Source: an uncultured Flavobacteriaceae bacterium (GTDB lineage Bacteria; Bacteroidota; Bacteroidia; Flavobacteriales; Flavobacteriaceae). From it: 64,000 nucleotides of DNA. Position numbers and translations under genes: made by a program. How positions within the stretch are numbered: position 1 is the first letter of the stretch; each line of letters starts with the position of its first letter. The notes under the pieces are model-generated. The model had not been told where the DNA came from. It did not search any database and worked only from the letters and a program-made list of their open reading frames with translations. Positions 17,586 to 26,338 of this stretch are shown here, piece by piece. The stretch covers positions 1,674,001-1,738,000 of the forward strand of contig CALSTV010000001.1 of NCBI GenBank assembly GCA_943789365.1, given 5' to 3'.

Positions 17586-18800
17586 TTAAGACAACATCAT
17601 TTGTGCTTTCTTAACCGCGGCCACCAATACATCTATTTCCTCTTTGGTGTTGTAAAAAGAAAAAGAAGCACGTACGGTTCCTGGAATTCCATAGGTATTC
17701 ATAATAGGTTGTGCACAATGGTGCCCTGTTCGAACAGCTACACCTAACTTATCTAAAATAGAACCAATATCAAACGGGTGAATGTCGCCAATATTAAAAG
17801 AGATTACAGATGCTTTGTTTTTTGATGTTCCATAGATACGGAGCCCTTCAATTTGAGACAATTGTTCAGTTCCGTAGTCCAATAACTCTTGCTCATAGGC
17901 TCCGATTTTGTCAAAACCTATCCCATTCATATAATCTAAGGCAACCCCAAAAGCAATACCTCCACAGATATTTGGTGTTCCTGCCTCAAACTTATGTGGC
18001 AAGCCTGCATAGGTCGTTTTTTCAAAAGTTACCGTTTCAATCATCTCTCCTCCTCCTTGGTAGGGAGGCAATTTGTTCAGCCATTCCTCTTTTCCGTATA
18101 AAAGACCAACACCAGTAGGTCCACACAATTTATGCGCAGAAGCAACGTAGAAGTCCACATCCAACTCCTGAACATCGGGTTTGATATGAGGACAAGCCTG
18201 TGCACCATCAATCAAAACCGCTGCGCCTACTGCATGCGCTTTGTCAATAATTTCTTTGATAGGATTGATCGTACCCAAGGCATTGGAAATATGATTGGTA
18301 AATACCAGTTTCGTTTTATCTGAAAGCAAGGTATCATATACATCCATCTGCAATTCACCGGCTTCATTAAAAGGAATTACCTTTAATACAGCGCCTACAC
18401 GTTCACACAACATTTGCCATGGTACTATATTGGAATGATGTTCTAAGGCAGAAACAATAATCTCATCTCCTTCTTTTAACAAGGCCGTAAAACCGGTTGC
18501 CACAATATTGATGCTATGCGTAGTTCCAGCTGTGAGTATAACCTCGTATGATTTTTTGGCGTTGAAATGCTTTTGAACTTTCAAACGCGCTTGTTCATAG
18601 GCGTCGGTTGCCACTTGACTTAATGTATGGACACCGCGATGAATATTTGCATTGTATTTTGAATAATATTCAACAATCGCATCAATCACGACTTGGGGGG
18701 TCTGACTGGTAGCTGCATTGTCGAAATACACCAAAGGCTTTCCATTTACTTCTTCGTTGAGAATGGGAAAATCTGCTCTTATTTTCTGGATGTCTAACAT
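17586..18800 (-). CDS. sufS: Cysteine desulfurase of the SUF system
   Basis: PLP enzyme that takes sulfur from cysteine for iron-sulfur cluster assembly. From the ATG at 18800 it has 404 residues starting MLDIQKIRADFPIL; an upstream extension of 15 codons lacks family similarity. The PLP lysine is Lys224 (SAHKLCGPTG) and the active-site cysteine is Cys362 (RTGHHCAQP), the group II pattern. In many relatives sufS directly follows sufD; here the sufABCD genes lie at 32.3-36.8 kb, 13.5 kb upstream in the same orientation. No sufE was found. Confidence 0.95.
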   Translation of the reverse strand: MLDIQKIRADFPILNEEVNGKPLVYFDNAATSQTPQVVIDAIVEYYSKYNANIHRGVHTLSQVATDAYEQARLKVQKHFNAKKSYEVILTAGTTHSINIVATGFTALLKEGDEIIVSALEHHSNIVPWQMLCERVGAVLKVIPFNEAGELQMDVYDTLLSDKTKLVFTNHISNALGTINPIKEIIDKAHAVGAAVLIDGAQACPHIKPDVQELDVDFYVASAHKLCGPTGVGLLYGKEEWLNKLPPYQGGGEMIETVTFEKTTYAGLPHKFEAGTPNICGGIAFGVALDYMNGIGFDKIGAYEQELLDYGTEQLSQIEGLRIYGTSKNKASVISFNIGDIHPFDIGSILDKLGVAVRTGHHCAQPIMNTYGIPGTVRASFSFYNTKEEIDVLVAAVKKAQMMLS

Positions 18801-18869
18801 ACGTAATGATTTGAATTGCAAAAATACTATTTGTATCATTAACAATCCTTTGTAATTGCGAAAAATAGC

Positions 18870-20125
18870 TTATTGAAGTACTATTTTACGGTGTATTGCT
18901 TTCTCTTTTGAAAAAACACCTAAAATATAAATCCCTTTTGAAAGGCCGGAAACATCCAAGCTTGCTCTGTTTACTGTAGTAAATGATTTTTGCAAACGAA
19001 TTTTTCCGCTTAAGTCGTAAAACACAAGCTTTTGAAAGTTACCTCCGGAAATTGTGATTTTATCATCTCGAGTAGGATTTGGATGAATATAGAAATCGGA
19101 AGTGGGGTTTGCATTGTTGACCAATAAAGCACAGCTAAAAGCATTTTCTAAGGCTGTCGACAATTTCTGCCATCCCGTCGCATCCTGCCTTAATTTTGAT
19201 TTTTCTTGTTCGAGATGCACAAAATTTCCATCAGAAGTAGTCGCTGCGTCATCACAGGGATCTACACTTCCGTTCAAATACCTCCCTTGCGTGTTGGTAG
19301 TTCCCAAAAGTCGGTCCCAAGCCAAATCAATATGCCCTAGCTTAAAAGTCAACGTATTGTCTACTGCAAATAATGCGGTCTTTATTGCTAGCGCGTGGTC
19401 ATTAGCAGGTGTATCCTGAGTTCCATTCCCAATAATTACATAGGGATCCGTTTCTTTTTTGAGAATCCATGCAATTGGACAAAAACGGCATTATTATCTG
19501 CTGTATAGAGTTTTTTGGTAGCCCTTTGAAATGGCGTATCGTCGTTATGTGCGACATCTGAAATCCGATAGGCAGTAGTTGCTTCTGAACATACTGAGGT
19601 TGTTCCATCGCAACTCGAAAAGGAACTGTGGTTGCAGCGATTTGTACCTGAGATAAAAAGTGCTTTGGCATTCAACCGAACAAAACAATAGGCCCCCTGT
19701 TTTCCCGTATTAAAATCTTCATCGGGGTGTGGCGCTTGAATAATCAATGTTTCACGACAAGGGGTTGGATTGAATACATAACTGCCCCAATATTTTGATT
19801 GTGGTGCTTTTTCTTCTAAGATATAATAATCGTGATCCGGAGAAGCATCTGTGTCTGTATATTCCTTTACTTGGTAATTATAAGTGTCTGCCTCTGCTCT
19901 GGCCGACACCAGATCGTCATTTAACAAATAACCGATAGTGAGCTCCCAATCGTCTAGTTCCTGAGTAGTTGGACTCGTATAATCGTTACCCGAATCGCCC
20001 GGCATGGCCGCTAAGTAATTGTTCGAGTAGGTTTCTAAACTTCCGGATTCGGTTTGCGCATAGAGTGATATAGCACTACAAACAAAACACAAAAACAGTA
20101 GATTTTTCAATTTAATTAGCTGCAT
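18870..20125 (-). pseudogene. T9SS-exported protein, frameshifted
   Basis: Two reading frames join into one protein of about 418 residues: a signal-peptide part (20125 to about 19450) and a C-terminal part ending in a type A sorting domain (STDFYIHPNP-like start, KGIYILGVF, RKIVLQ end). The break is in a six-A run near 19456; with seven A the sequence reads on as SKKETDPYVIIGNGTQ. The middle has APHPDED, NTGKQG, SDVAHNDD and QLHG, which could be metal ligands of a hydrolase, but this is not established. It could be a true frameshift or a sequencing error in a homopolymer. Confidence 0.7.
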
Positions 20126-20166
20126 GCCTTAAAAATACAAAAATTAATACACTCATTATAAGAAAT

Positions 20167-20199
20167 AAAAAACCCATGCTCAAAAAGAACATGGGTTTT
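20167..20199 (-). terminator. Rho-independent terminator of metG
   Basis: Arms AAAACCCATG (20169-20178) and CATGGGTTTT (20190-20199) with a T run on the minus strand, 21 bases after the metG stop codon. Confidence 0.85.
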
Positions 20200-20219
20200 C
20201 AAATCATTTTATAAATTGA

Positions 20220-22394
20220 CTAGCTCACTTGAGATCCGTTCGCTACATTTTCTGTCGATGGTTGCACAAAGGCCAACTTTCCGTCTTTGGTATCGGTCAT
20301 CAAAATCATTCCCTGACTTTCTACCCCTCTCAACTTACGAGGTGCCAAATTCACCAAAACAGACACTTGTTGCCCAATGATATCCTCGGCATTAAAGCTT
20401 TCTGCAATTCCCGAAACGATGGTTCTTACATCAATCCCTGTATCGACTTTTAAGACCAATAGCTTTTTGGCTTTCGGCATTTTTTCCGCTTCAATTATAG
20501 TTCCCGTACGGATGTCCATTTTTCCAAAGTCTTCAAATGAAATGGTTTCTTTTTGAGGTTCCGCTACTTTTGCTTCCGCCTCGTTTGCTTGTTTTGTCGC
20601 TTCCAATTTATCCAATTGTTTTTGTATTTCTGCGTCTTCTATTTTTGCGAACAATAACTCTGCCTTTCCAATGGTATGACCCGATGGGAGTAATTCTTCT
20701 TTTAAGGAAATGTCTTCCCAACTGTTCTCGATACGATGCGCTGTTGTTGCATCACTCGAACTGTTCTCGATACGATGCTCCTTCGTCGCATCACTCGAAC
20801 TGACGTTATTTACAACTTGAGCCTGTGCCGAGCCTGTCGAGGTGCTCGAACTGACGTTGAGAATTCCTTTTAATTTTTTTGAAGTAAAAGGCAAAAACGG
20901 TTCACTTAACACAGAAAGGCCTGTGGCAATTTGAAGCGCTACATACATCACTGTTTGTACACGTTCAGGATCTGTTTTTATCAATTTCCACGGTTCTTGA
21001 TCGGCCAGGTATTTGTTTCCTAATCGGGCAAAGTTCATCAATTCACTCAAGGCTTCTCTAAAACGGTAACGCTCTATCGATTTTGAAATGATTTGTGGAA
21101 ACGCTCTTAGTTGCTCTAATGTTTCTTCGTCAATCTGAGTAAATTCTCCTGGAGCAGGAACCACTCCGTCGTAGTATTTGTTTGTCAACACCACCACTCT
21201 ATTGATGAAATTTCCAAAAATAGCCACCAACTCATTGTTGTTTCTGGCTTGAAAATCTTTCCAAGTAAAGTCGTTGTCTTTCGTTTCAGGTGCACTAGCC
21301 GTCAAAGCATAACGCAATACATCTTGCTTGTCTGGAAATTCTTCCAAATATTCATGCAGCCAAACCGCCCAATTTTTTGAAGTAGACAATTTGTTCCCTT
21401 CCAAATTTAAAAATTCATTGGCAGGTACATTGTCTGGCAATATATATTCTCCTTGTGCTTTTAACATGGCTGGAAAAATAATACAATGAAATACAATATT
21501 GTCTTTTCCTATAAAATGTACCAGTTTGGTGTCTTTGTCTTTCCAATAGGGCTCCCAATCTTTTCCTTCACGAGCTGCCCATTCTTTGGTAGATGAAATA
21601 TAACCGATAGGCGCATCGAACCAAACATAGAGTACTTTTCCTTCTCCTCCTTCTGCTGGAACTGGAATTCCCCAGTCCAAATCGCGGGTTACGGCTCTGG
21701 GTCGTAAACCGTCGTCAATCCACGATTTTACTTGTCCGTATACATTCGATTTCCAATCGTCTTTATGTCCTTCTAAAATCCATTCTTTCAAAAAGGCTTC
21801 GTGCTTGTCTAAGGGTAAAAACCAGTGTTTGGTTTCTTTTAAAGTAGGTACATTTCCAGTGATCGCCGATTTGGGATTGATAAGATCCGTTGCGTTATGC
21901 GACGTACCACATTTTTCGCATTGATCGCCATAACTTTCTTCGTTACCACATTTCGGACAGGTTCCTATCACAAAACGATCTGCCAAAAACTGTTTGGCTT
22001 CTGCGTCATATAATTGCTGTTCTACTTTTTCAATAAATTCTCCTTTAGCATCCAATTCCTTGAAATACTGAGAAGCGGTTTCGTGGTGAATCGGTGCCGA
22101 AGTTCTGGAGTAATTGTCAAAGGTAATTCCAAAATCGGCAAAGGACTTTTTTATAATGGCGTGGTATTTATCAACCACATCTTGTGGAGATACTCCTTCT
22201 TTTTTAGCGGTTATGGTAATCGGCACCCCGTGCTCATCGGAACCACAAACAAAAGCCACATCTTTTCCTTTTCCTCGTAAATAGCGTGCATATATATCTG
22301 CTGGTACATACACCCCTGCCAAATGTCCTATATGTACAGGTCCGTTGGTATAAGGCAATGCTGCCGTAATGGTAATTCTCTTTGGATCGTTCAT
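20220..22394 (-). CDS. metG: Methionyl-tRNA synthetase with repeat-derived linker
   Basis: Charges tRNA-Met. The protein has 724 residues: Rossmann core with HIGH at 21-24, a zinc knuckle CPKCGN...CEKCG, the signature KLSTS in [10 protein letters not shown], the helical anticodon-binding domain, and a C-terminal EMAP/Trbp111 tRNA-binding domain ([11 protein letters not shown] to the end). Between the last two domains, about residues 513-558, lies a Ser/Thr-rich insert containing the 13-residue unit SSSDATxxHRIEN twice. At DNA level this insert is a dispersed intergenic repeat kept in frame (20722-20860). The enzyme otherwise looks intact and should be essential. Confidence 0.97.
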   Translation of the reverse strand: MNDPKRITITAALPYTNGPVHIGHLAGVYVPADIYARYLRGKGKDVAFVCGSDEHGVPITITAKKEGVSPQDVVDKYHAIIKKSFADFGITFDNYSRTSAPIHHETASQYFKELDAKGEFIEKVEQQLYDAEAKQFLADRFVIGTCPKCGNEESYGDQCEKCGTSHNATDLINPKSAITGNVPTLKETKHWFLPLDKHEAFLKEWILEGHKDDWKSNVYGQVKSWIDDGLRPRAVTRDLDWGIPVPAEGGEGKVLYVWFDAPIGYISSTKEWAAREGKDWEPYWKDKDTKLVHFIGKDNIVFHCIIFPAMLKAQGEYILPDNVPANEFLNLEGNKLSTSKNWAVWLHEYLEEFPDKQDVLRYALTASAPETKDNDFTWKDFQARNNNELVAIFGNFINRVVVLTNKYYDGVVPAPGEFTQIDEETLEQLRAFPQIISKSIERYRFREALSELMNFARLGNKYLADQEPWKLIKTDPERVQTVMYVALQIATGLSVLSEPFLPFTSKKLKGILNVSSSTSTGSAQAQVVNNVSSSDATKEHRIENSSSDATTAHRIENSWEDISLKEELLPSGHTIGKAELLFAKIEDAEIQKQLDKLEATKQANEAEAKVAEPQKETISFEDFGKMDIRTGTIIEAEKMPKAKKLLVLKVDTGIDVRTIVSGIAESFNAEDIIGQQVSVLVNLAPRKLRGVESQGMILMTDTKDGKLAFVQPSTENVANGSQVS
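20722..20799 (-). repeat. Two 39-bp palindromic repeat units inside metG
   Basis: Units 20722-20760 and 20761-20799 are nearly identical tandem copies, each with CTGTTCTCGATACGATGC at one end and GCATCACTCGAA at the other, so GATGC/GCATC can pair. The length of 39 is a multiple of 3, keeping the metG frame. A related copy with a different inner stem lies at 51647-51696. A further fragment (CCTGTCGAGGTGCTCGAACTG) follows at about 20831-20853. Confidence 0.85.
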
Positions 22395-22578
22395 CGTAAA
22401 ATTTTATCAGGGGCAAAGTTAATCATAAAATGTTTATTTATGGAGTATGTGACTTGCTTTTAAAAACGTCATAATGTCTTGATTTTAAACAAAATTAGAA
22501 CTACAAAATTCTATAAAACCCCGAAACCTGTAAATGTTTTTAAATATTTTGTACCTTGAAAACAAAAAATTCATCTCT

Positions 22579-23691
22579 ATGAACAACTGCTTTTTTAACA
22601 AGGAAAACCTATTTTTTTGTTTTTATCTAACCTTTATTTTTTCCCTAAATGCCCAATGGAAAACAGAAAAAGCGAACAAAATTTACAATGAAATAACGAT
22701 TTCTTATGATGTTATTTACGAGAAAGAATTGACTGCTGAGCAAAAGAAAGACCCCTATTTAATAACAGATATCAGCGTCACATTTAATAAAAACAAATTG
22801 ATAAAGCGACGATTTTATAACGATCTTAAATTAAACAGGTACCTCTTGCTAGACTATGAAAACCTTCAAATGTACAGTTGCACAGTTTCTAAAACTTACA
22901 AATCTGCTATTTCCTCTGAGTTTCGAAATCCTAAGACTCCTGTACTACAGACAGATGAAACCAAAGAAATTCTAGGCTTTCCTTGCAATAAGACGCTTGC
23001 AAATATTAAAGGAAAGGAAGTTGAAATATACACCACCCCTAAATTTGGATTGCGTCAAGTTGACAATTATGATACAGACGGGTTTTTATTGGAATATACG
23101 GATCGCGATAAGTTTGGTTATTATAAAGTGATTGCAAGAAATATCCAATACCACAGCATGCCGGAGGCCTTCTTCTCCTTAGATGGGTTTAGAATAACAA
23201 CCCGTGAAGCATACAAAGAATCTTTGGCAGCATCAAAAAAGAAAACCGAAGAACGAAACAAGAAAAATCGTGAAAGGATAGATACAAAGGCACCATCATT
23301 CAAAGCCCGAACAATGGATAACCATAAACTTTCTACGAAAAATTTAAAAGGAAAAGTAATTGTTATGAATTTCTGGTTTACAGGCTGTAGTCCTTGTAGA
23401 CAAGAAATCCCTCAACTCAACAAGCTTCAAAAGAAATACAAAGACAAGGAGGTTGTTTTCGTTGCAGTTGCACTTGATGCAGAATACAAACTAGATGCCT
23501 TTCTTAAAGAAACCCCATTTGAATATCAAATGATCGCAGATGGAAGATACATCGCTAATAAATTTGAAGTAACTTCCTATCCAACAAATATTGTCCTTGA
23601 CACAGAGGGTAATATTCAAACCTATGAAGTAGGGTACAAACACGACATTATTGAAAGATTATCTTATAAAATAGACAAATTTTTAGAATAA
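22579..23691 (+). CDS. Exported TlpA-like thioredoxin with GLPGLI-like N-domain
   Basis: A protein of 370 residues from the ATG at 22579; the open frame reaches back 15 codons but the downstream start gives a proper signal peptide ending SLNAQ. Residues about 20-230 resemble GLPGLI-family proteins (NEITISYDVIYE, ILGFPCNKTLANI, EIYTTPKFGL). A charged linker then leads to a TlpA/redoxin domain with the redox pair CSPC in FTGCSPCRQEIPQL and a cis-Pro region VTSYPTNIVLD. It probably works in the periplasm as a disulfide reductase, partner unknown. It is transcribed toward the LD-carboxypeptidase region. Confidence 0.85.
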   Translation: MNNCFFNKENLFFCFYLTFIFSLNAQWKTEKANKIYNEITISYDVIYEKELTAEQKKDPYLITDISVTFNKNKLIKRRFYNDLKLNRYLLLDYENLQMYSCTVSKTYKSAISSEFRNPKTPVLQTDETKEILGFPCNKTLANIKGKEVEIYTTPKFGLRQVDNYDTDGFLLEYTDRDKFGYYKVIARNIQYHSMPEAFFSLDGFRITTREAYKESLAASKKKTEERNKKNRERIDTKAPSFKARTMDNHKLSTKNLKGKVIVMNFWFTGCSPCRQEIPQLNKLQKKYKDKEVVFVAVALDAEYKLDAFLKETPFEYQMIADGRYIANKFEVTSYPTNIVLDTEGNIQTYEVGYKHDIIERLSYKIDKFLE

Positions 23692-23760
23692 GGTTTAGCT
23701 TTGATTACTACCCCTCTTTTCTGCAATAAATCGTATTTTTGGTAATTAAACCGTAAAAAT

Positions 23761-23910
23761 TTGAGAACTTTTATCCTCTTTTGTTGCTGTATACAAGCAC
23801 TATTTGCACAAACGACCACCATGAAAAGACCTGCCACTTTACAAAAAGGAGACACTCTGGCCATTATGGCTCCTGCCGGAATCATCAAGAATCAGGAAGC
23901 CATTCACCAG
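23761..23910 (+). pseudogene. 5' fragment of an LD-carboxypeptidase gene
   Basis: A TTG start (23761), a signal peptide and the first 30 codons of the mature part (MKRPATLQKGDTLAIMAPAG) match the intact gene at 25344-26312. Over 90 bases (23821-23910 against 25401-25490) identity is 81/90, with the last 39 bases identical. The match ends exactly where a 199-bp inverted-repeat element begins at 23911. A TATTTTTG box lies upstream, so the fragment may still be transcribed. Reading on gives a 73-residue nonsense fusion. Confidence 0.8.
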
Positions 23911-24109
23911 CTGCCGCACGAATCCTTTCGTGTGGTTCGGAATCTTATGGATAAATGGCATTTTAAATTGATTCGGGATTAGATATAGGTCAAGGTTTTG
24001 TGTTTTTACTTCAGAAATGTAAACTATTTTAGAAGAGCGCGAATATTGTTTTAGAATTTCGTTTATAAGTGGTCAGTTCATTGCGCACACGAAGGGATTC
24101 GTGCGGCAG
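23911..24109. mobile_element. MITE-like 199-bp element with 24-bp inverted ends
   Basis: The left end CTGCCGCACGAATCC (23911 on) and the reverse complement of the right end (to 24109) match over 24 bases with one mismatch. Each end is itself nearly palindromic (CACACGAA / TTCGTGCG). No protein is encoded between them and no clear target duplication is visible. It separates the carboxypeptidase fragment from the DUF6973-like gene. Confidence 0.55.
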
Positions 24110-24130
24110 CGGGGGTTAGAAAATCCAATT

Positions 24131-24538
24131 ATGGCTTCTGATTTTTACATTAATGGTGAAATTGCCCAGATAGCTGTGGATGACTATCCAGGATTAACTG
24201 ATGGATACGGTGATGCTTTTAGGCATGCTTACTGGATGGCTCTAAATTCAGAAATGCATGGTAAAGATTCAGCTTTAGAATTTGGGCTTCTTCATGAAAC
24301 CTCACATGTGAATTCTTCAGCTAGTTTTAACATGGATATGAATAATAATACATGGGGAGCTACTTGGGGGGCATCAGATTTGAATAATGCTTTTAATTTT
24401 AGTTCTTTTTATCATGCTTTTAACTCTTCTATTTCAACTGGGGAAATATCAATAATTAATGAGGATTCTATACCCGAAGAATTTGATGACTATGATCCTG
24501 AAGATGATGGTTCTGGAGGTGATTACACTGAATATTAA
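24131..24538 (+). CDS. DUF6973-like putative toxin domain, N-terminally short
   Basis: About 135 residues from the ATG at 24131 (a GTG at 24101 is also possible). The conserved core GDAFRHAYWMALNS, LLHETSH and MDMNNNTWG matches my memory of the DUF6973 domain, with its RHA-W, HE and MDxxNN pattern, found at the C-terminus of large toxins in Bacteroidetes and Firmicutes. The C-terminal tail is strongly acidic. There is no signal peptide or carrier domain, so this looks like a detached effector tip or a remnant. The next gene may be its immunity partner. Confidence 0.5.
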   Translation: MASDFYINGEIAQIAVDDYPGLTDGYGDAFRHAYWMALNSEMHGKDSALEFGLLHETSHVNSSASFNMDMNNNTWGATWGASDLNNAFNFSSFYHAFNSSISTGEISIINEDSIPEEFDDYDPEDDGSGGDYTEY

Positions 24539-24556
24539 CACTTAAACTAAAACATT

Positions 24557-24994
24557 ATGAAAAAAATACTTTTATCATTATTAATAATATCAATTTTATG
24601 TATATTTTTTATAACACCTCCAATATTCTCAAATGAAATATTTGTTAAAGTTGAAAATAATTCTAGATCTGACATAGAGAATATCAAAATATATGTCTCT
24701 TCATCAATTGAAGAGTCCAAAAGACTAAAAATTGATGTATCAGACACATTATATTACAGGAAATTAAAATCAAAAGACTCATTTAAATATTTTCAAAATA
24801 TGAAAAATATTACTGCTGATGGTAGCTATATTATAGAGTTTGAAAGAGAAAGTGGGAAAGTTGAAACTATAAAACATGGTTATTATAGTAATGGAGCTCC
24901 GTCAGATAAAGGAATTAGGTATTCTATTGAAAACGACACAATTATTGTATATCAAAGACATCTTTTGTTTTATAAAAGGGTTTCTATTAAATAA
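24557..24994 (+). CDS. Small exported or membrane-anchored protein, possible immunity protein
   Basis: A protein of 145 residues with a hydrophobic N-terminus (LLSLLIISILCIFFITPPIF) that could be a signal peptide or anchor, followed by a beta-rich domain (VKVENNSRSDIENIKIYVSSS) of no recognised family. It starts 18 bases after the DUF6973-like gene, on the same strand, and is followed by a terminator. Base composition is very AT-rich compared with neighbours, a sign of recent acquisition. An immunity role is inferred only from position. Confidence 0.55.
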   Translation: MKKILLSLLIISILCIFFITPPIFSNEIFVKVENNSRSDIENIKIYVSSSIEESKRLKIDVSDTLYYRKLKSKDSFKYFQNMKNITADGSYIIEFERESGKVETIKHGYYSNGAPSDKGIRYSIENDTIIVYQRHLLFYKRVSIK

Positions 24995-25203
24995 TACTAA
25001 AAGTTTTAATTTTAAATTCAATGGCTAGGTTTTCTATTAACTAATTGAGGTAGTTTTGTTACATCCTCAAAATATAACAAATATGAATGCAATCATCGAT
25101 TCCCATCCGTTGTTAACAACCATAACACTACCGATCAATTAGTTAATAATATTTTTTTACTATTCAAATGAATAAAAAGGGCTTTAATTAAGTGAATAAG
25201 GTA

Positions 25204-25238
25204 AAAAAACCGAAATGTTAAAATATTTCGGCTTTTTT
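25204..25238 (+). terminator. Terminator downstream of the toxin-like cassette
   Basis: Arms CCGAAAT (25210-25216) and ATTTCGG (25225-25231), followed by a T run. It closes the 24131-24994 transcription unit; the 210 bases between 24994 and the hairpin hold nothing recognisable. Confidence 0.75.
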
Positions 25239-25343
25239 ATGCTTGATATAAGCATCTAATTTTCTCCTTACCTAGAAAAATATTCTTCTTTACATCCAAT
25301 AAAAATAAATTGTATGTTTGTATACATTCAAAATAGGAAACTC

Positions 25344-26312
25344 TTGAGATATTTATTCTTCTTTTGTTGTACTTTTCTTACGACAGCACAACACACAACT
25401 ATGAAAAGACCTACATCTTTACAAGAGGGAGACACCCTGGCCATTTTAGCCCCTGCCGGAATCATCAAGAATCAGGAAGCCATTCACCAGGCAAAAGCAC
25501 TTGCAGAAAGTTGGGGGTTGCATGTTATTATGGGCAAACATGTCTTTGCAAAAAACCATCATTTTGCCGGAACCGACACCCAGCGTTTGGAAGATTTTCA
25601 AGCCGCTTTAGACAACCCCACTGTCAAAGCCATCTGGTGCGCGCGAGGAGGTTATGGAACAGCACGTATCATAGACGATTTAAATTTTGAAGTTTTTCAA
25701 AAACATCCGAAATGGATCATCGGCTATTCTGATGTTACCGTATTGCACAATAAAGTAAATCGATTAGGTATAGAAACCTTACACGCCATGATGCCTTCCA
25801 ACATGGAATTTGCAGCAGAAAGCAGAAAAGAAAGTGTGGCAACACTACAAAAAGCACTTTTTGGAAAAGGGCTAGTTTATAGCATTCCCTCTTCAAACTA
25901 TAACCGACAAGGAAACGCAACAGGACTACTAGTTGGAGGAAACCTGACGCTGGTCGCCAATCAATTGGGAAGCAATTCGGCACTCGAAACAGAAGGAAAA
26001 ATCTTATTTCTAGAAGAAATCGGAGAATACAAATACCATATCGACCGTATGTTGCGTGCACTTCAGAGAAACGGTTATTTCGATAATTGCAACGGTTTGA
26101 TTATTGGCGGAATGAGCCATATCAAGAAAAACACGACCGTTTGGGGACAATCCATTGAAGCACTGATCTTAGAGATTGTAAAAGACTACGATTTTCCGGT
26201 GCTATTCGATTTTCCGGCAGGTCACGATCCCGAAAACCGCGCTTTGTTTATGGGGCGACAAGTTGAACTTATTGTTTCTGAAACAAATTCGGAAGTAAAA
26301 TTTGTAAACTAA
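25344..26312 (+). CDS. LD-carboxypeptidase (peptidase family S66), exported
   Basis: Cuts the L,D bond of peptidoglycan tetrapeptides during cell-wall recycling. The frame is open from 25314, but that ATG overlaps a TATGTTTG promoter box. The TTG at 25344 starts a signal peptide and matches the TTG of the truncated copy at 23761, giving 322 residues. The S66 pieces are present: CARGGYGTARIID, the serine in IIGYSDVTVLH, FLEEIGEYKYHIDR and the histidine in PAGHDPENRAL. Family enzymes are often cytosolic, so the signal peptide is notable. The MBL hydrolase follows 26 bases later. Confidence 0.92.
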   Translation: MRYLFFFCCTFLTTAQHTTMKRPTSLQEGDTLAILAPAGIIKNQEAIHQAKALAESWGLHVIMGKHVFAKNHHFAGTDTQRLEDFQAALDNPTVKAIWCARGGYGTARIIDDLNFEVFQKHPKWIIGYSDVTVLHNKVNRLGIETLHAMMPSNMEFAAESRKESVATLQKALFGKGLVYSIPSSNYNRQGNATGLLVGGNLTLVANQLGSNSALETEGKILFLEEIGEYKYHIDRMLRALQRNGYFDNCNGLIIGGMSHIKKNTTVWGQSIEALILEIVKDYDFPVLFDFPAGHDPENRALFMGRQVELIVSETNSEVKFVN

Positions 26313-26338
26313 CTCCGCCCGACGCGACTTCTTAAACC

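Noticed and set aside
20722-20799. Possible assembly insertion in metG
   Set aside because: The insert keeps the reading frame (2 x 39 bp), and both flanking domains are intact, so it is more likely a real in-frame linker.
24023-24130. Longer N-terminus for the DUF6973-like gene
   Set aside because: The open frame there crosses the right end of the inverted-repeat element and has no protein-like features.
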